Assembly: GCF_000981385.1 (NCBI RefSeq)
Contig: NZ_LATZ01000128.1
Coordinates: 186,001 to 250,000, forward strand
Direction: 5' to 3'
From: Bacillus sp. SA1-12
GTDB lineage: Bacteria; Bacillota; Bacilli; Bacillales; Bacillaceae
Length of the DNA: 64,000 nucleotides
A model generated the notes under the pieces. That model did no database searches. It worked only from the letters and a program-made list of their open reading frames with translations, and was not told where the DNA came from. Positions 23,376 through 32,717 of this stretch are shown here, piece after piece. The translations under genes were made by a program, and so were the position numbers. Position 1 is the first letter of the stretch. Every line of letters starts with the position of its first letter.

Positions 23376-24959
23376 ATGAAAAAATTACTACTATTATTTC
23401 TAGCCGCTATTTTAGTACTGTCAGCATGCAGTTCAAAAGAAAAGGCAAGTAATGAGCCTGCTAAAGAGGTAAAAGTGAATAAAGAGGGGTTTCCAATTGT
23501 AGATGAAAAAATAAAAATATCTATGATGGCTCCAGGTACTGGTATGGCAGAATGGAAGGACATGCCTACTTTAAAAGAGTATTCAGAAAAGACAAATATA
23601 GATATTGATTACAATACTCCGCCAATGAGTGATTTCCAGACAAAATTAAATTTAGCATTTGCAAGCGGTGATATTGCAGACGTTATCTATGCTGCAGGGT
23701 CAACGAATTTGACTCCTGGAATGGAAGTAGATTACGGAAAACAAGGAGTATTGATCCCATTAGAAGACTTAATTAAAGATTATGCACCAAATATACAAAA
23801 ATTATTAGAGGAAAATCCTGAAATTAAAAAATCCATTACAACAGTAGATGGACATATCTATTCATTACCTGCGATCAATATGCACCCTACATCTAGTTGG
23901 TATCGAGGACCAATGTGGTTCAACGGTCAATGGCTAAAAGCATTAGGAGTAAAAGAACTGCCTAAGACGTCTGACGAACTATATAATTTATTAGTACGTT
24001 TTAAAACAGAAGACCCTAATGGAAATGGAAAAGCGGATGAAATTCCGCTAACAGATGTAAAAATGGATAGCACACGTCCGTGGTTACTCGGTGCTTTCGG
24101 CTTGAAAGAATGGGGAATTGATGAGGTAGATGGAAAAGTAAGATATACCCCAATGACAGATAACTATAAAGAATACTTAACCTACATGAATAAACTTTAT
24201 GAAGAAGGATTGTTGGATCCAGAAACATTCTCTCAATCTGATGAACAGAAAAAAGCAAAAGGACAAACAAACAGGCTTGGACTATTCCCGGATTATTTCT
24301 CATTCTTTACGACTGGTGAAACACAGGAAGTAGCAATAAACAATCCAATGTTTGCCCCGTTAACGAGTTCAGTTTCAGATAAGCCGTTGTTCCCGCGCAG
24401 CCCTGGTATTAGCAGAGGTGCTTTCTCGATCACAAGTAACAACGAAAATCCAGAAGCTACGATTCGCTGGGTTGACTATTTTTATTCAAAAGAAGGTCGT
24501 GAATACTTAAATGATGGGCCAGAAGGATATCTTTGGGAAAAAGGTGAAAACGGGGAAAGAAAATATAAGGAAGTTCCTGAAGGTTTTGATAGCAGTGAAG
24601 ACTATCGCGGAACATTAACACCTGCATATGGAATTACTGCACCAACAGTTACGGCTCGAATTGAAGGTGTTCCGTTATCAGAATTTGATAAATTTATTGA
24701 AGCTGAAACGAAAGAAAAAATTGATCCTAATGCAGAAGTTCCATTCCCGCTTGTCTATTTAACAAATGAAGAACAAGCAACAGTAAATTCAATTGAAGTA
24801 GATTTACAATCCTATGTAGAACAAATGGAAGCAAAATTCATCACTGGGGTAGAGCCTTTATCTAACTGGGATAAGTACGTAAAAACAATTGAAGATATGA
24901 ATATTGAAAAATATATTCAAGTGTACCAAGACGCTTATGATCGTTGGAAGGAAAGTTAA
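23376..24959 (+). CDS. Extracellular solute-binding lipoprotein (oligosaccharide)
   Basis: A 527-residue lipoprotein. The signal peptide MKKLLLLFLAAILVLSAC has lipobox LSAC with the modified Cys at residue 18, then a charged linker. The length and motifs such as DIADVIYAAG, YSLPAINMHPTSSWYRGPMW and DPNGNGKADEIPLTD match the large LipO/YtcQ-type family 1 binding proteins that partner LplB/LplC permeases; the DPNGNGKADEIPL segment resembles a calcium loop. ATG 23376 is preferred over 23346 because it starts the signal peptide and has AAAGGGG upstream. The ligand is probably a plant or host glycan fragment, given the neighbouring glycosidases. Confidence 0.93.
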   Translation: MKKLLLLFLAAILVLSACSSKEKASNEPAKEVKVNKEGFPIVDEKIKISMMAPGTGMAEWKDMPTLKEYSEKTNIDIDYNTPPMSDFQTKLNLAFASGDIADVIYAAGSTNLTPGMEVDYGKQGVLIPLEDLIKDYAPNIQKLLEENPEIKKSITTVDGHIYSLPAINMHPTSSWYRGPMWFNGQWLKALGVKELPKTSDELYNLLVRFKTEDPNGNGKADEIPLTDVKMDSTRPWLLGAFGLKEWGIDEVDGKVRYTPMTDNYKEYLTYMNKLYEEGLLDPETFSQSDEQKKAKGQTNRLGLFPDYFSFFTTGETQEVAINNPMFAPLTSSVSDKPLFPRSPGISRGAFSITSNNENPEATIRWVDYFYSKEGREYLNDGPEGYLWEKGENGERKYKEVPEGFDSSEDYRGTLTPAYGITAPTVTARIEGVPLSEFDKFIEAETKEKIDPNAEVPFPLVYLTNEEQATVNSIEVDLQSYVEQMEAKFITGVEPLSNWDKYVKTIEDMNIEKYIQVYQDAYDRWKES

Positions 24960-25008
24960 TAGGTAAGTATTTTCTGACTGTTGTTAAATGAATAGTAAAT
25001 AAATGAAA

Positions 25009-25053
25009 GATGAATCGTATAACCAGTTTAATAAGCTGGGGATACGATTCATC
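25009..25053 (+). other. Intercistronic hairpin before the GH3 gene
   Basis: GATGAATCGTAT pairs perfectly with ATACGATTCATC around an inner CCAG/CTGG stem. There is no T-run. It is the sort of structure that protects the 3' end of a highly expressed binding-protein mRNA and lowers expression of the next gene. The GH3 ribosome site is 11 bases downstream. Confidence 0.75.
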
Positions 25054-25075
25054 GTTATATTACGGGGGAATGCAA

Positions 25076-27364
25076 GTGAAAACAGATCAGGATTTTCAAG
25101 ATCCCATACAAGAAAGAATGAATCGTTTACTAAACAAAATGACCTTGAAAGAAAAAGTTGGCCAGTTAAATCAAAAAATGTATGGATGGAATGTCTACCA
25201 AAAGACAGAAAATGGCTATGAATTAACCAGGAGTTTCAAAGAACAAGTTTCGAAATTTGATAGTATGGGTGCCTTATATGGTTTGTTTAGAGCGGATCCT
25301 TGGTCAAATGTAAATTTTTCAAATGGTATTGATCGTGAGGATAGTGCAGTTGTGGCTAATATGATCCAAAGCTATATAAAAGAAAATACAAGATTAGGTA
25401 TACCTGTGCTATTTTCAGAAGAATGCCCACATGGACATCAAGCATTGGATAGCACCATATTTCCGACACATATCGGGGCTGGAGCATCTTGGAATCCAGA
25501 GTTACAGCAAATGGTCTCACAGCATGTAGCGGAAGAATTACATGCGAGGGGAGGACATTTAGGTTTAGTCTCTACTCTTGATATTGTCCGCGATCCTAGA
25601 TGGGGAAGAACAGAAGAATGTTTTAGTGAAGATCCTTATTTATCATCAAAAATGACTGAGGCAGTGGTGCGTGGTATGCAAGGAGATGGAGAGAATCCTA
25701 AAGTACTTCCGGTATTAAAGCACTTTGCTGCACAAGGAGCAGGAGTGGGAGGTCACAATGCAGGACCAGCATTAATTGGAGAAAGAGAATTGCGTGAGAT
25801 TTTTTTACCTCCGATGAAAGCGGGGGTACGGTCCGGAGCTTTAGCCTGTATGGCTGCTTATAATGAGATTGATGGTATTCCTTGTCATGCGAACCACTTC
25901 CTATTAACTAAGGTTCTTCGCCAGGAGTGGAATTATAAAGGAATCGTAATGGCTGATGGTACGGCCCTTGACCGATTGCTATTATTAACAGGTGATAAAG
26001 AACTAGCGGCTGCATATGGTTTAAATGCAGGAGTTGATCTAAGCTTATGGGATGAGGTTTATACAGTAATCGAAGCAGCTGTGAAAAATGGGAAAATTGA
26101 AGAGCAACTTGTTGATCAAGCTGTATTAAGAATACTGTATGTAAAGTTTAAGTTAGGACTATTTGATGACAAACCGATAAGAAACGAAAAAAAGGTATCA
26201 AATAGCAAAGCGGTAGAAACGAATTTAGAAATGGCTCGTCAGTCGCTTGTTTTAGTTGAGAACAAGAAAAATAGATTACCCATTAGTAAACAGACAAAGA
26301 AGATAGCTGTAATTGGCCCAAATGCAAATAATATCTACAATTTACTCGGTGACTACACGCCGCCACAAAGAAGGGAAAATGTGGTCACGATCCTTGATGG
26401 GATAAAATCGATCGTCGGAAAAGAAACTGAAGTTTTCTATACAAAGGGCTGTGGGATAAGGGATACTGATAAATCCGAGTTTGCTATTGCCAAGCAACTA
26501 GCTAAAGAAGCTGATTTAGTAGTATTGGCTTTAGGCGGAACTAGTGCTAGGGAATTTGGAATGGAATTTGAAAATAATGGAGCTGTTAAGGAATATCCGG
26601 CAACTGAAATGGATTGCGGAGAAAATGTTGATGTCGCAAATCTAGATCTAGGCGGAATTCAGCTGGAGTTAGTGAAAGAAATTCATTCAACTGGAACACC
26701 GATCATTTCTGTCCTTATTCAAGGGCGCCCTTATTCAATACCATCGCTAACCAAATACTGTGATGCCGTACTAATAGGCTGGTATCCTGGTCAACAAGGA
26801 GGAAGAGCAATAGCTGAAGTATTATTTGGTGATGTTAATCCAAATGGAAAGCTCCCTGTTTCAATTCCTCATTCGTCCATGCAATTGCCTGTCTATTATA
26901 ACGTCAAGAATAGCGGGGGCAAAGAACATTACTTTGATATGTCTGGAAAGGCATTATACCCTTTTGGTTATGGTTTAAGTTATACCTCATTTACATACCG
27001 TTTTCTTTCCGAAGACAATGAAATCATCACGTTAAAGGAGCTGCAGGATGGCAAGCAAGTGAAGGTAAATGCCCAAGTCACAAACACTGGAGGCAAGGAT
27101 GGTTTTGAGGTCGTTCAGCTCTATATTAAAGATGTAGAAGCTACTGTGACACAAAGGGTGAAAGAACTGAAAGGATTTCAAAAAATATGGCTAAAAGTTA
27201 ATGAAACCAAGACAGTGACATTTACTCTTGGTTTTGAGGAACTTGCTATATGGGATATAAAGATGAATTTCACCGTTGAACCTGGACTAGTAAAACTGAT
27301 GGTTGGCGGGTCATCTAATACTGTGATTGAGAAAGATCTAATCATAGAAGGCCATTATGATTAA
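25076..27364 (+). CDS. Glycoside hydrolase family 3 (beta-glycosidase)
   Basis: A 762-residue GH3 enzyme with no signal peptide, so it acts on imported sugars. Domain order is a TIM barrel (about 10-330), an alpha/beta sandwich (about 380-600) and a fibronectin III-like domain (about 660-755, VNAQVTNTGGKDGFEVVQLYIKD). Motifs are KHFAAQGAGVGGHN and the nucleophile Asp in GIVMADGTALDRL (around residue 300). The start is set at GTG 25076, about 7 bases from GGGGG; ATG 25070 abuts that site, so the two starts cannot be fully separated. It is not the short NagZ type. The substrate may be beta-glucosides, xylosides or related linkages. Confidence 0.92.
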   Translation: MKTDQDFQDPIQERMNRLLNKMTLKEKVGQLNQKMYGWNVYQKTENGYELTRSFKEQVSKFDSMGALYGLFRADPWSNVNFSNGIDREDSAVVANMIQSYIKENTRLGIPVLFSEECPHGHQALDSTIFPTHIGAGASWNPELQQMVSQHVAEELHARGGHLGLVSTLDIVRDPRWGRTEECFSEDPYLSSKMTEAVVRGMQGDGENPKVLPVLKHFAAQGAGVGGHNAGPALIGERELREIFLPPMKAGVRSGALACMAAYNEIDGIPCHANHFLLTKVLRQEWNYKGIVMADGTALDRLLLLTGDKELAAAYGLNAGVDLSLWDEVYTVIEAAVKNGKIEEQLVDQAVLRILYVKFKLGLFDDKPIRNEKKVSNSKAVETNLEMARQSLVLVENKKNRLPISKQTKKIAVIGPNANNIYNLLGDYTPPQRRENVVTILDGIKSIVGKETEVFYTKGCGIRDTDKSEFAIAKQLAKEADLVVLALGGTSAREFGMEFENNGAVKEYPATEMDCGENVDVANLDLGGIQLELVKEIHSTGTPIISVLIQGRPYSIPSLTKYCDAVLIGWYPGQQGGRAIAEVLFGDVNPNGKLPVSIPHSSMQLPVYYNVKNSGGKEHYFDMSGKALYPFGYGLSYTSFTYRFLSEDNEIITLKELQDGKQVKVNAQVTNTGGKDGFEVVQLYIKDVEATVTQRVKELKGFQKIWLKVNETKTVTFTLGFEELAIWDIKMNFTVEPGLVKLMVGGSSNTVIEKDLIIEGHYD

Positions 27365-27603
27365 AAAGAAAAAAATAAAGGCCAGGAGAAGTAAAAGTAG
27401 CTTTGCACAATTGTTGTTCACAAGAGATTCCTAAAAAGGAAATTAGTACACTGCCGATTAAAGAGTAGATAACCGATCACCAGAACGAAGTTTTCGCGGG
27501 GAAATTCGATGTTTAGTGAAATTTTTAAGTCAACGTCATTTGTTTATTAAAGGATCACCTTTAGCCAAGGAGTAAAAAATTAACACATAATGGAGAGAAA
27601 CCT

Positions 27604-28614
27604 ATGAATATTCAAGTTCTTGTTAACGATTATCGAAATGGCTTGCTTGAAAATATCCATCCTGGACATATTTGCGGAGTTACCTCTATGGGGCAAATCA
27701 AATACAAGGTGGGAGATACGGAGCATTTGACTTTTTTGAGGTCTGCCCTAAAACCGATACAGGCGATTCCAGCGATTGCTCACCAGATTCAGGAAAGTTT
27801 CAAGCTAACCAATCGAGAAACATCCCTAATCGCTGCATCGCATCGAGGCGAAAATTTCCATATTGTTGAGCTTGAGAAATTACTGGATAAAATCGGAGTA
27901 GCAGAAGAAGAATTGTTATGCCATCCGACATATCCGTTAAATCCAGAAGCAAAGGAAGAACTCCTTAAAAAGAATCAACCAAAAAGAAAGCTTTACCATA
28001 ACTGTTCTGGTAAGCACCTGGGAATGATCGCCCTTGCAAAGGTCCTTGGGGTAAGTACAAAAGGGTATTTCGAATTGGATCATCCGGTACAGCAGGAAAT
28101 TTTAAAAGCTTTATCAAGTATTTCCGGGTGTAGAATGGAACAAATTAGCACTGGGGTAGATGGGTGTGGTGTCCCCGTTCATGCGCTTCCGCTTAAATTT
28201 ATTGCAAATGCTTACTTAAGATTTGCAAATCCCGAGCTTATTGAAGACCGCTCTATTCAACAGGCAGTGATTAAAATAACAAGCATGATGAATGAAAATC
28301 CAGATATTATTTCCGGAACAAATACGATTTGCACAAGCTTGCTAATGGATGACAATATTGTTGCAAAAGGCGGGGCACAAGGGGTTTATTGCTTTGGATT
28401 AAAAGAGGAGAAATTAGGATTTTCATTAAAAGTAATGGATGGAACAGAGGAACAATGGCCTTTAATCGTCGCAAGTATTCTCGAACAAATCGATTATAAA
28501 AATAAGGATACTATTCAGAGATTGTATCTATTGTCTCGTAAAGAAATTTATAACGACAACAACAAGCTGGTAGGAAATAAAAAGGCAGTATTTAAATTGG
28601 TAGAAGCCCAATGA
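27604..28614 (+). CDS. Asparaginase family II protein (PF06089 type)
   Basis: A 336-residue protein resembling the Rhizobium-type L-asparaginase II family, unrelated to the bacterial AnsA/AnsB fold. Visible signatures are TFLRSALKPIQAIP (Ser and Lys near residues 45-48), ASHRGENFHI, NCSGKHLGMIALAK (around residue 134) and GVDGCGVPVHALPL. These Ser-Lys and Cys residues form the active and metal site in the rhizobial enzymes. Start ATG 27604 has GGAGAG. It is flanked by GH3 and GH29 glycosidase genes on the same strand, so it may handle asparagine released from asparagine-linked glycans (inference). Confidence 0.85.
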   Translation: MNIQVLVNDYRNGLLENIHPGHICGVTSMGQIKYKVGDTEHLTFLRSALKPIQAIPAIAHQIQESFKLTNRETSLIAASHRGENFHIVELEKLLDKIGVAEEELLCHPTYPLNPEAKEELLKKNQPKRKLYHNCSGKHLGMIALAKVLGVSTKGYFELDHPVQQEILKALSSISGCRMEQISTGVDGCGVPVHALPLKFIANAYLRFANPELIEDRSIQQAVIKITSMMNENPDIISGTNTICTSLLMDDNIVAKGGAQGVYCFGLKEEKLGFSLKVMDGTEEQWPLIVASILEQIDYKNKDTIQRLYLLSRKEIYNDNNKLVGNKKAVFKLVEAQ

Positions 28615-28794
28615 TGTGAAAAACCTGCCAGTAGGATCACTTGTTCATCATACAGGTTATCGGATTATCTTTTTTAAAAAAGACTTTGATTAGAATTTGA
28701 AGGAATGGAGCTATGCAAGAAGCTTGCAAAGTGGATGATCTAAGGCGTTTCTGAGAACGTTTAATCTAAAAAGTAGATCGAAAGGGATGGAAAC

Positions 28795-30171
28795 ATGGCG
28801 ATAGAAGTGACTGGCCAAGACGTAAATCAAGGCGTCCATAATTATAGTGCAGAAGAAAAATGGGTTAAACCGAAAGAACCAGCTTTACTGGAGCGACTGG
28901 AGTGGTTTAAGGATCAAAAGCTAGCACTGATGATGCACTGGGGTCCGTATTCTCAGCTTGGTATTGTCGAATCATGGGCTTTAAGTGACAAGGATGCTGA
29001 ATGGTCTCGTACGGATATTGATTGGGAAGAAGATGGTGAGGAATTTAAGCGGCAATATTTCAATCTAAATCAAACATTTAACCCTGTTCGTTTTCAACCT
29101 GAGGTTTGGGCTGATTTAGCGGCAGAGGGCGGTTTTAAATATTTAATCTTTACAACAAAACATCATGATGGCTTTAGTATGTGGGACACAAAAGAAACAG
29201 ATTACCGGATCACTTCTTCGGATTGTCCTTTTCACGCTCATAAATATGCAGACATCTGCAAGTATGTATTTGATGCCTTTCGCAAAAAGGGTTTGGGGAT
29301 AGCTGCGTATTTTTCGAAGGCAGATTGGAATACACCTTACTATTGGGCTTCTGGTATGGCTCGCGGCAGAAATATGTGGCGGGGACCATCCTATGACCCT
29401 GATGAATACCCTTGGTTATGGGAAAAGTTTGTGACCTTTACTCATAATCAGATTATGGAGCTAATGTCTAACTATGGACGAATCGATGTGCTGTGGCTCG
29501 ATGCAGGCTGGGTAGGGAAAGGAAAACAGGACATCCGACTGGGGGAAGTAGTGGAAAAAGCTCGTGAAGTTCAGCCTTGGCTGATTACAGCAGACCGTAC
29601 TATTGGTGGCGAATTTGAGAACTATATAACTCCTGAACAGACAATTCCAGAACATCCTATGAGTGTTCCGTGGGAAAGCTGTATTACAATGGGGACATCT
29701 TTTTCCTTTAAATATGAGGATAAGTATAAATCAACTCGTGATATCGTCCACACCTTGATTGAAATCGTATCAAAGGGAGGCAATCTTGCTCTAAACGTAC
29801 CACCTCAGCCAGATGGCCGCCTGCCTGAAGGAGCCATACAAAGGATAAAAGAACTTGGTGCATGGTTGAAAATATATGGTGAATCAATCTATGGCACTAG
29901 AATTTGTGCCCCTTATTTTAAAGAGGACTTTGCCTTTACAAGAAAGGGTGAAACGGTTTACTGTTCAAGGCTATATAAAAGCGAAGACGGCCGTTATAGA
30001 GATGAACACGTTTATATACCTTACCCAGAAAAGGTTCATCGTATCGACCTGTTGGGAGGGGAAGAAAATCTTGAATTTAACCAGACAGAAGAAGTGATAT
30101 CTGTCAGAATGCCAGCAACGGCAGAAAAAGACAATCAAGCTCCAATCGCCCATGTTTTTAGGCTGCTTTAA
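28795..30171 (+). CDS. Alpha-L-fucosidase, GH29
   Basis: A 458-residue GH29 enzyme. The TIM barrel begins at LEWFKDQKLALMMHWGPYSQLGIVESW (about residue 34) and contains YLIFTTKHHDGFSMWDTK with the HHDGF substrate-binding motif. The catalytic nucleophile Asp lies in YGRIDVLWLDAGW (around residue 233). It cleaves terminal alpha-L-fucose. No signal peptide is present, so it is intracellular and depends on the ABC importer. No fucose catabolic genes (isomerase, kinase, aldolase) are in the window. ATG 28795 follows AAAGGGATGG. A strong terminator closes the locus. Confidence 0.93.
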   Translation: MAIEVTGQDVNQGVHNYSAEEKWVKPKEPALLERLEWFKDQKLALMMHWGPYSQLGIVESWALSDKDAEWSRTDIDWEEDGEEFKRQYFNLNQTFNPVRFQPEVWADLAAEGGFKYLIFTTKHHDGFSMWDTKETDYRITSSDCPFHAHKYADICKYVFDAFRKKGLGIAAYFSKADWNTPYYWASGMARGRNMWRGPSYDPDEYPWLWEKFVTFTHNQIMELMSNYGRIDVLWLDAGWVGKGKQDIRLGEVVEKAREVQPWLITADRTIGGEFENYITPEQTIPEHPMSVPWESCITMGTSFSFKYEDKYKSTRDIVHTLIEIVSKGGNLALNVPPQPDGRLPEGAIQRIKELGAWLKIYGESIYGTRICAPYFKEDFAFTRKGETVYCSRLYKSEDGRYRDEHVYIPYPEKVHRIDLLGGEENLEFNQTEEVISVRMPATAEKDNQAPIAHVFRLL

Positions 30172-30181
30172 TCAACATCAC

Positions 30182-30218
30182 AAAAAACCGGTATCTGTTA
30201 GGCAGATGCCGGTTTTTT
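30182..30218 (+). terminator. Terminator of the fucosidase locus
   Basis: AAAAAACCGGTATCTG pairs with a near-perfect partner, (G)CAGATGCCGGTTTTTT, ending in a T-run. It also serves the convergent EcsC-like gene. Confidence 0.85.
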
Positions 30219-30226
30219 GTTATAGT

Positions 30227-31048
30227 TCAAAGCTCGGGACTGCATGTTTCATCTTTCTCCAGCCGATCAAGAATTCTCCTTTTTCGATAAAGCATCATAC
30301 CGGATTCTGCCAGATCATGAATCATCGATCGATTGGTGATTGCACCAAAGACCATCCCTGCAATTGGCACCATTTGCAGAAGCTTTTTCCAGCCGAATTG
30401 ATCTCGATACGTATAGACAACCTCACGCCAGCCTTGGAGCTGAGATATCATTTCATTCTTTGTCATTTGATCACGATGATAAAAGGTGGACAATTCATTT
30501 AAGATTGCTTGTTTTCCCACAACATCAGCCGAGGAAAACTGAAGGCATTTCACAATGAATATTCGCTCATTACGGTCCTTTGGGTCATAGCCGTATGCAA
30601 TGGCTATTTCTTGAAGGGTTTTTAAAGATAGACCGAGCAGGACAGGGATATCAACTGCCAATGTAAAAATGCCCCCTACCCCTGTTGTGGCTCCTTGAAT
30701 GGTGGCCAGCTTGCTTCGGTTTGTCTTTAATTCCTCACTTACCGTATCCATCGCGGCTAAAGGCAGGGAAGAAACATCGGATAACGTAATATCTTCACGG
30801 TCCGTAAGCTTTTCCAGTTTCGCTAAAAGGGCTTTTTCTTGTGTTAAGTATTGTCCCCCTGTTTGTACAAATGCCCCCAGCTCATCTAGTAAGGTACCAA
30901 TTTTCTTTTGAATAAAAGCAGGTGTGACTTTATCTAAAAGTTTAAAAGGAAGTCGTCCAATTCTTTCCCAAAACCAAAGTCCTTTTTGATCCTGCTCCCA
31001 TTTTTCAATAGACTGCAGCTCAGTTTGAAGCCATTCTCTCGTTTCCAT
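30227..31048 (-). CDS. EcsC family protein
   Basis: A 273-residue protein whose pattern fits the EcsC family: ATIQGATTGVGGIFTLAVDIPVLLGLSLKTLQEIAIAYGYDP (about residues 130-172) is the glycine-rich hydrophobic core, with WKKLLQMVPIAGMVFGAITN near the C-terminus. EcsC proteins occur with the EcsAB ABC transporter in B. subtilis, but this stand-alone type is of unknown function. It may associate with membranes. ATG 31048 is preceded by AAAGGTTGG. Confidence 0.85.
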   Translation of the reverse strand: METREWLQTELQSIEKWEQDQKGLWFWERIGRLPFKLLDKVTPAFIQKKIGTLLDELGAFVQTGGQYLTQEKALLAKLEKLTDREDITLSDVSSLPLAAMDTVSEELKTNRSKLATIQGATTGVGGIFTLAVDIPVLLGLSLKTLQEIAIAYGYDPKDRNERIFIVKCLQFSSADVVGKQAILNELSTFYHRDQMTKNEMISQLQGWREVVYTYRDQFGWKKLLQMVPIAGMVFGAITNRSMIHDLAESGMMLYRKRRILDRLEKDETCSPEL

Positions 31049-31131
31049 GTCATACCAACCTTTTTCTTTTATTTAATCCATCTTAACAAACAGTAATAAA
31101 TCCGCTGATGTCAGTCTCACTTTATCCCATC

Positions 31132-31225
31132 TTACTGGGCAGTAATCTATGCTTTTAATGTTCAGGCAAAAGCTAATCTTAAGGTATAAATAAAGGGGTA
31201 AACTGCCCGTAAAGATCTGATGAGT
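31132..31225. repeat. Second repeat family, copy 1 (GGGCAGTAA / ACTGCCCGTAA element)
   Basis: CATCTTACTGGGCAGTAAT on the left and AAACTGCCCGTAAAGATCTGATGAG on the right are inverted to each other around ~50 bases. The same ends recur at 35413-35500 (copy 2), and a left half recurs at 63947. Confidence 0.6.
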
Positions 31226-31334
31226 CTCACTTTATGATCCAGCTTTTATTACGTTTTTAATGGTAAGGAAGTTCCCTATTATTTATTTTTTTGTGATTTT
31301 ACCATGCTTTCCGAACTTTTAGTGCATTAAACGC

Positions 31335-31367
31335 AAAAAAGACGTGAGAGCCCTCTCACGTCTTTTT
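31335..31367. terminator. Terminator hairpin in the gap between rsfA and the EcsC-like gene
   Basis: AAAAAGACGTGAGAG pairs perfectly with CTCTCACGTCTTTTT around a CC loop. It acts for rsfA (minus strand), which ends 120 bases away. Confidence 0.8.
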
Positions 31368-31399
31368 GCAATGTAAAGAACGTATAACTTTTTTATATA

Positions 31400-31485
31400 T
31401 GCCTTGCTCCGAAAGTCCAGCCACTCATGAATAGAAGGCAGAGTACGTCATCTATTCATGAGGCAAAACAAGGCGCTTCGCTTTT
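31400..31485. repeat. Divergent copy of the ~120-bp palindromic repeat
   Basis: GCCTTGCTCC...CCACTCATGAATAGAAGG...CTATTCATGAGGC...AAGGCGCTTCGCTTTT retains the right-hand end and the central inverted arms of the family, with a different arm sequence. Confidence 0.55.
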
Positions 31486-31489
31486 CCTA

Positions 31490-32254
31490 TTACTCAGCTA
31501 ATTTCTCTAAATTTCCATTGCGATCCATTTTAAATGTTGTTGCAGATGCGCGGTCATCTTCATCAAATAATACTAGTTTTCTTGCGCGGTTCATGATTTT
31601 CATTAATGTTTCATAGTCTTCTTGGACCGTAACGGTATCTTGCTCAAGTCTCTCAACCTTTTTCTTTAATTCTTCATTTTGCGAAATGAGCTCTTCATTT
31701 TCACGTTTTAATCGTTTATTCTCACTCATAAGAGCTTCTGAATACTCATTATTCGATTTGTAAGAATGTAAGAAAGCAATGACTTGATCCATCGTCATTT
31801 TGTTTGAAGCGACAACCGGTTGACTAACAGTTGCTTTTGGTGCAGCTTTCGGTAAGTTTGCCTTAACATCCTCATCAGCAGGCATCACCTCTGCCATATG
31901 ACTCTCTAAAGCTGACATCATCGTAAGCTCTTCCTGTTCATCCACATCAACATCAATAGAAGGAATATCAGGAGAATAAAGAAGCTGTTTTTTCACTGGC
32001 TGTCCTTTGCCAAGTGCTCTCATACGTTGCTTACGTTGCTTTTTAGCAAGTTGTAAAGCTTTTTCATAATCGTGACGGACAACGGCATTCCAACGGAAAC
32101 CACATGCTGCAGAGGTACGATTTAACTTATCTCCAACCTCTTCAAAGGCATTTAATTGTGTGCTGCCCTCGCGCACATGTCTTAAAACAGTTTCTGCTAG
32201 TAATAAATCATTCTCTTCAGACCAAGCGTCTTGTCTTTGTTTCATTTTTTCCAA
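31490..32254 (-). CDS. rsfA: RsfA, prespore-specific transcription regulator
   Basis: A 254-residue regulator. The N-terminal Myb/SANT-like domain (QDAWSEENDLLLAETVLRHVREG ... SAACGFRWNAVVRHDYEKAL) is diagnostic of the RsfA family. A linker follows, then a long C-terminal coiled coil (about residues 175-235, with heptads like NKRLKRENEELISQNEELKK). In B. subtilis RsfA (ywfN) modulates the SigF regulon in the forespore. It lies near ywfO in B. subtilis, as here. Start ATG 32254 has AGGGAGTTGG upstream. Confidence 0.95.
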   Translation of the reverse strand: MEKMKQRQDAWSEENDLLLAETVLRHVREGSTQLNAFEEVGDKLNRTSAACGFRWNAVVRHDYEKALQLAKKQRKQRMRALGKGQPVKKQLLYSPDIPSIDVDVDEQEELTMMSALESHMAEVMPADEDVKANLPKAAPKATVSQPVVASNKMTMDQVIAFLHSYKSNNEYSEALMSENKRLKRENEELISQNEELKKKVERLEQDTVTVQEDYETLMKIMNRARKLVLFDEDDRASATTFKMDRNGNLEKLAE

Positions 32255-32380
32255 CTCCCTGTGTAAATAGATAAAATAACTAGTTGATTGTTATCATGAT
32301 GGACAATTCTGCGGTATTTTATACATTTTTCTTAAGAGGATAGTAGACTTTTTATGACATTTTTAGAATCTAATAGTAAC

Positions 32381-32590
32381 AAAAGCGCAAGCGCCTTGAT
32401 CAGCCCTGACAAGCATAAGTCGCTTAGGAATAGAAGGTGTTCTTTACCTTCAATTCCTAAGCGGCTTATGACCTCGAGGAGCTAGGCGCTGGAGCTGGAT
32501 GTCGAAGTGCTTATCCATATTCCTAGATTTTTTAATTTCCTAGTAAACGATAACAAAAGCGCAAGTGCCTTGATCAGCCATAGGCAAATA
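32381..32590. repeat. Palindromic repeat, inverted full copy plus a half copy
   Basis: Positions 32381-32500 hold the full element in reverse (AAAAGCGCAAGCGCC ... AAGCATAAGTCGCTTAGGAATAGAAGG ... CCTTCAATTCCTAAGCGGCTTATGA ... GAGCTAGGCGCTGG). A second left end (AAAAGCGCAAGTGCCTTGATCAGCC) begins at 32554. The central arms are GCTTAGGAATAGAAGG and CCTTCAATTCCTAAGC. Confidence 0.75.
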
Positions 32591-32717
32591 AACAGAAGGA
32601 AAAACAAACCAATACTGTAAATAGAATCTGGCTTGTTCTGCACTTGCATTGAAGGTGGATAAGCGGTAAAATACCTGTTAGTGTAAACGGAAGATCGGAT
32701 AGCAGAAAGGGTTGTAA

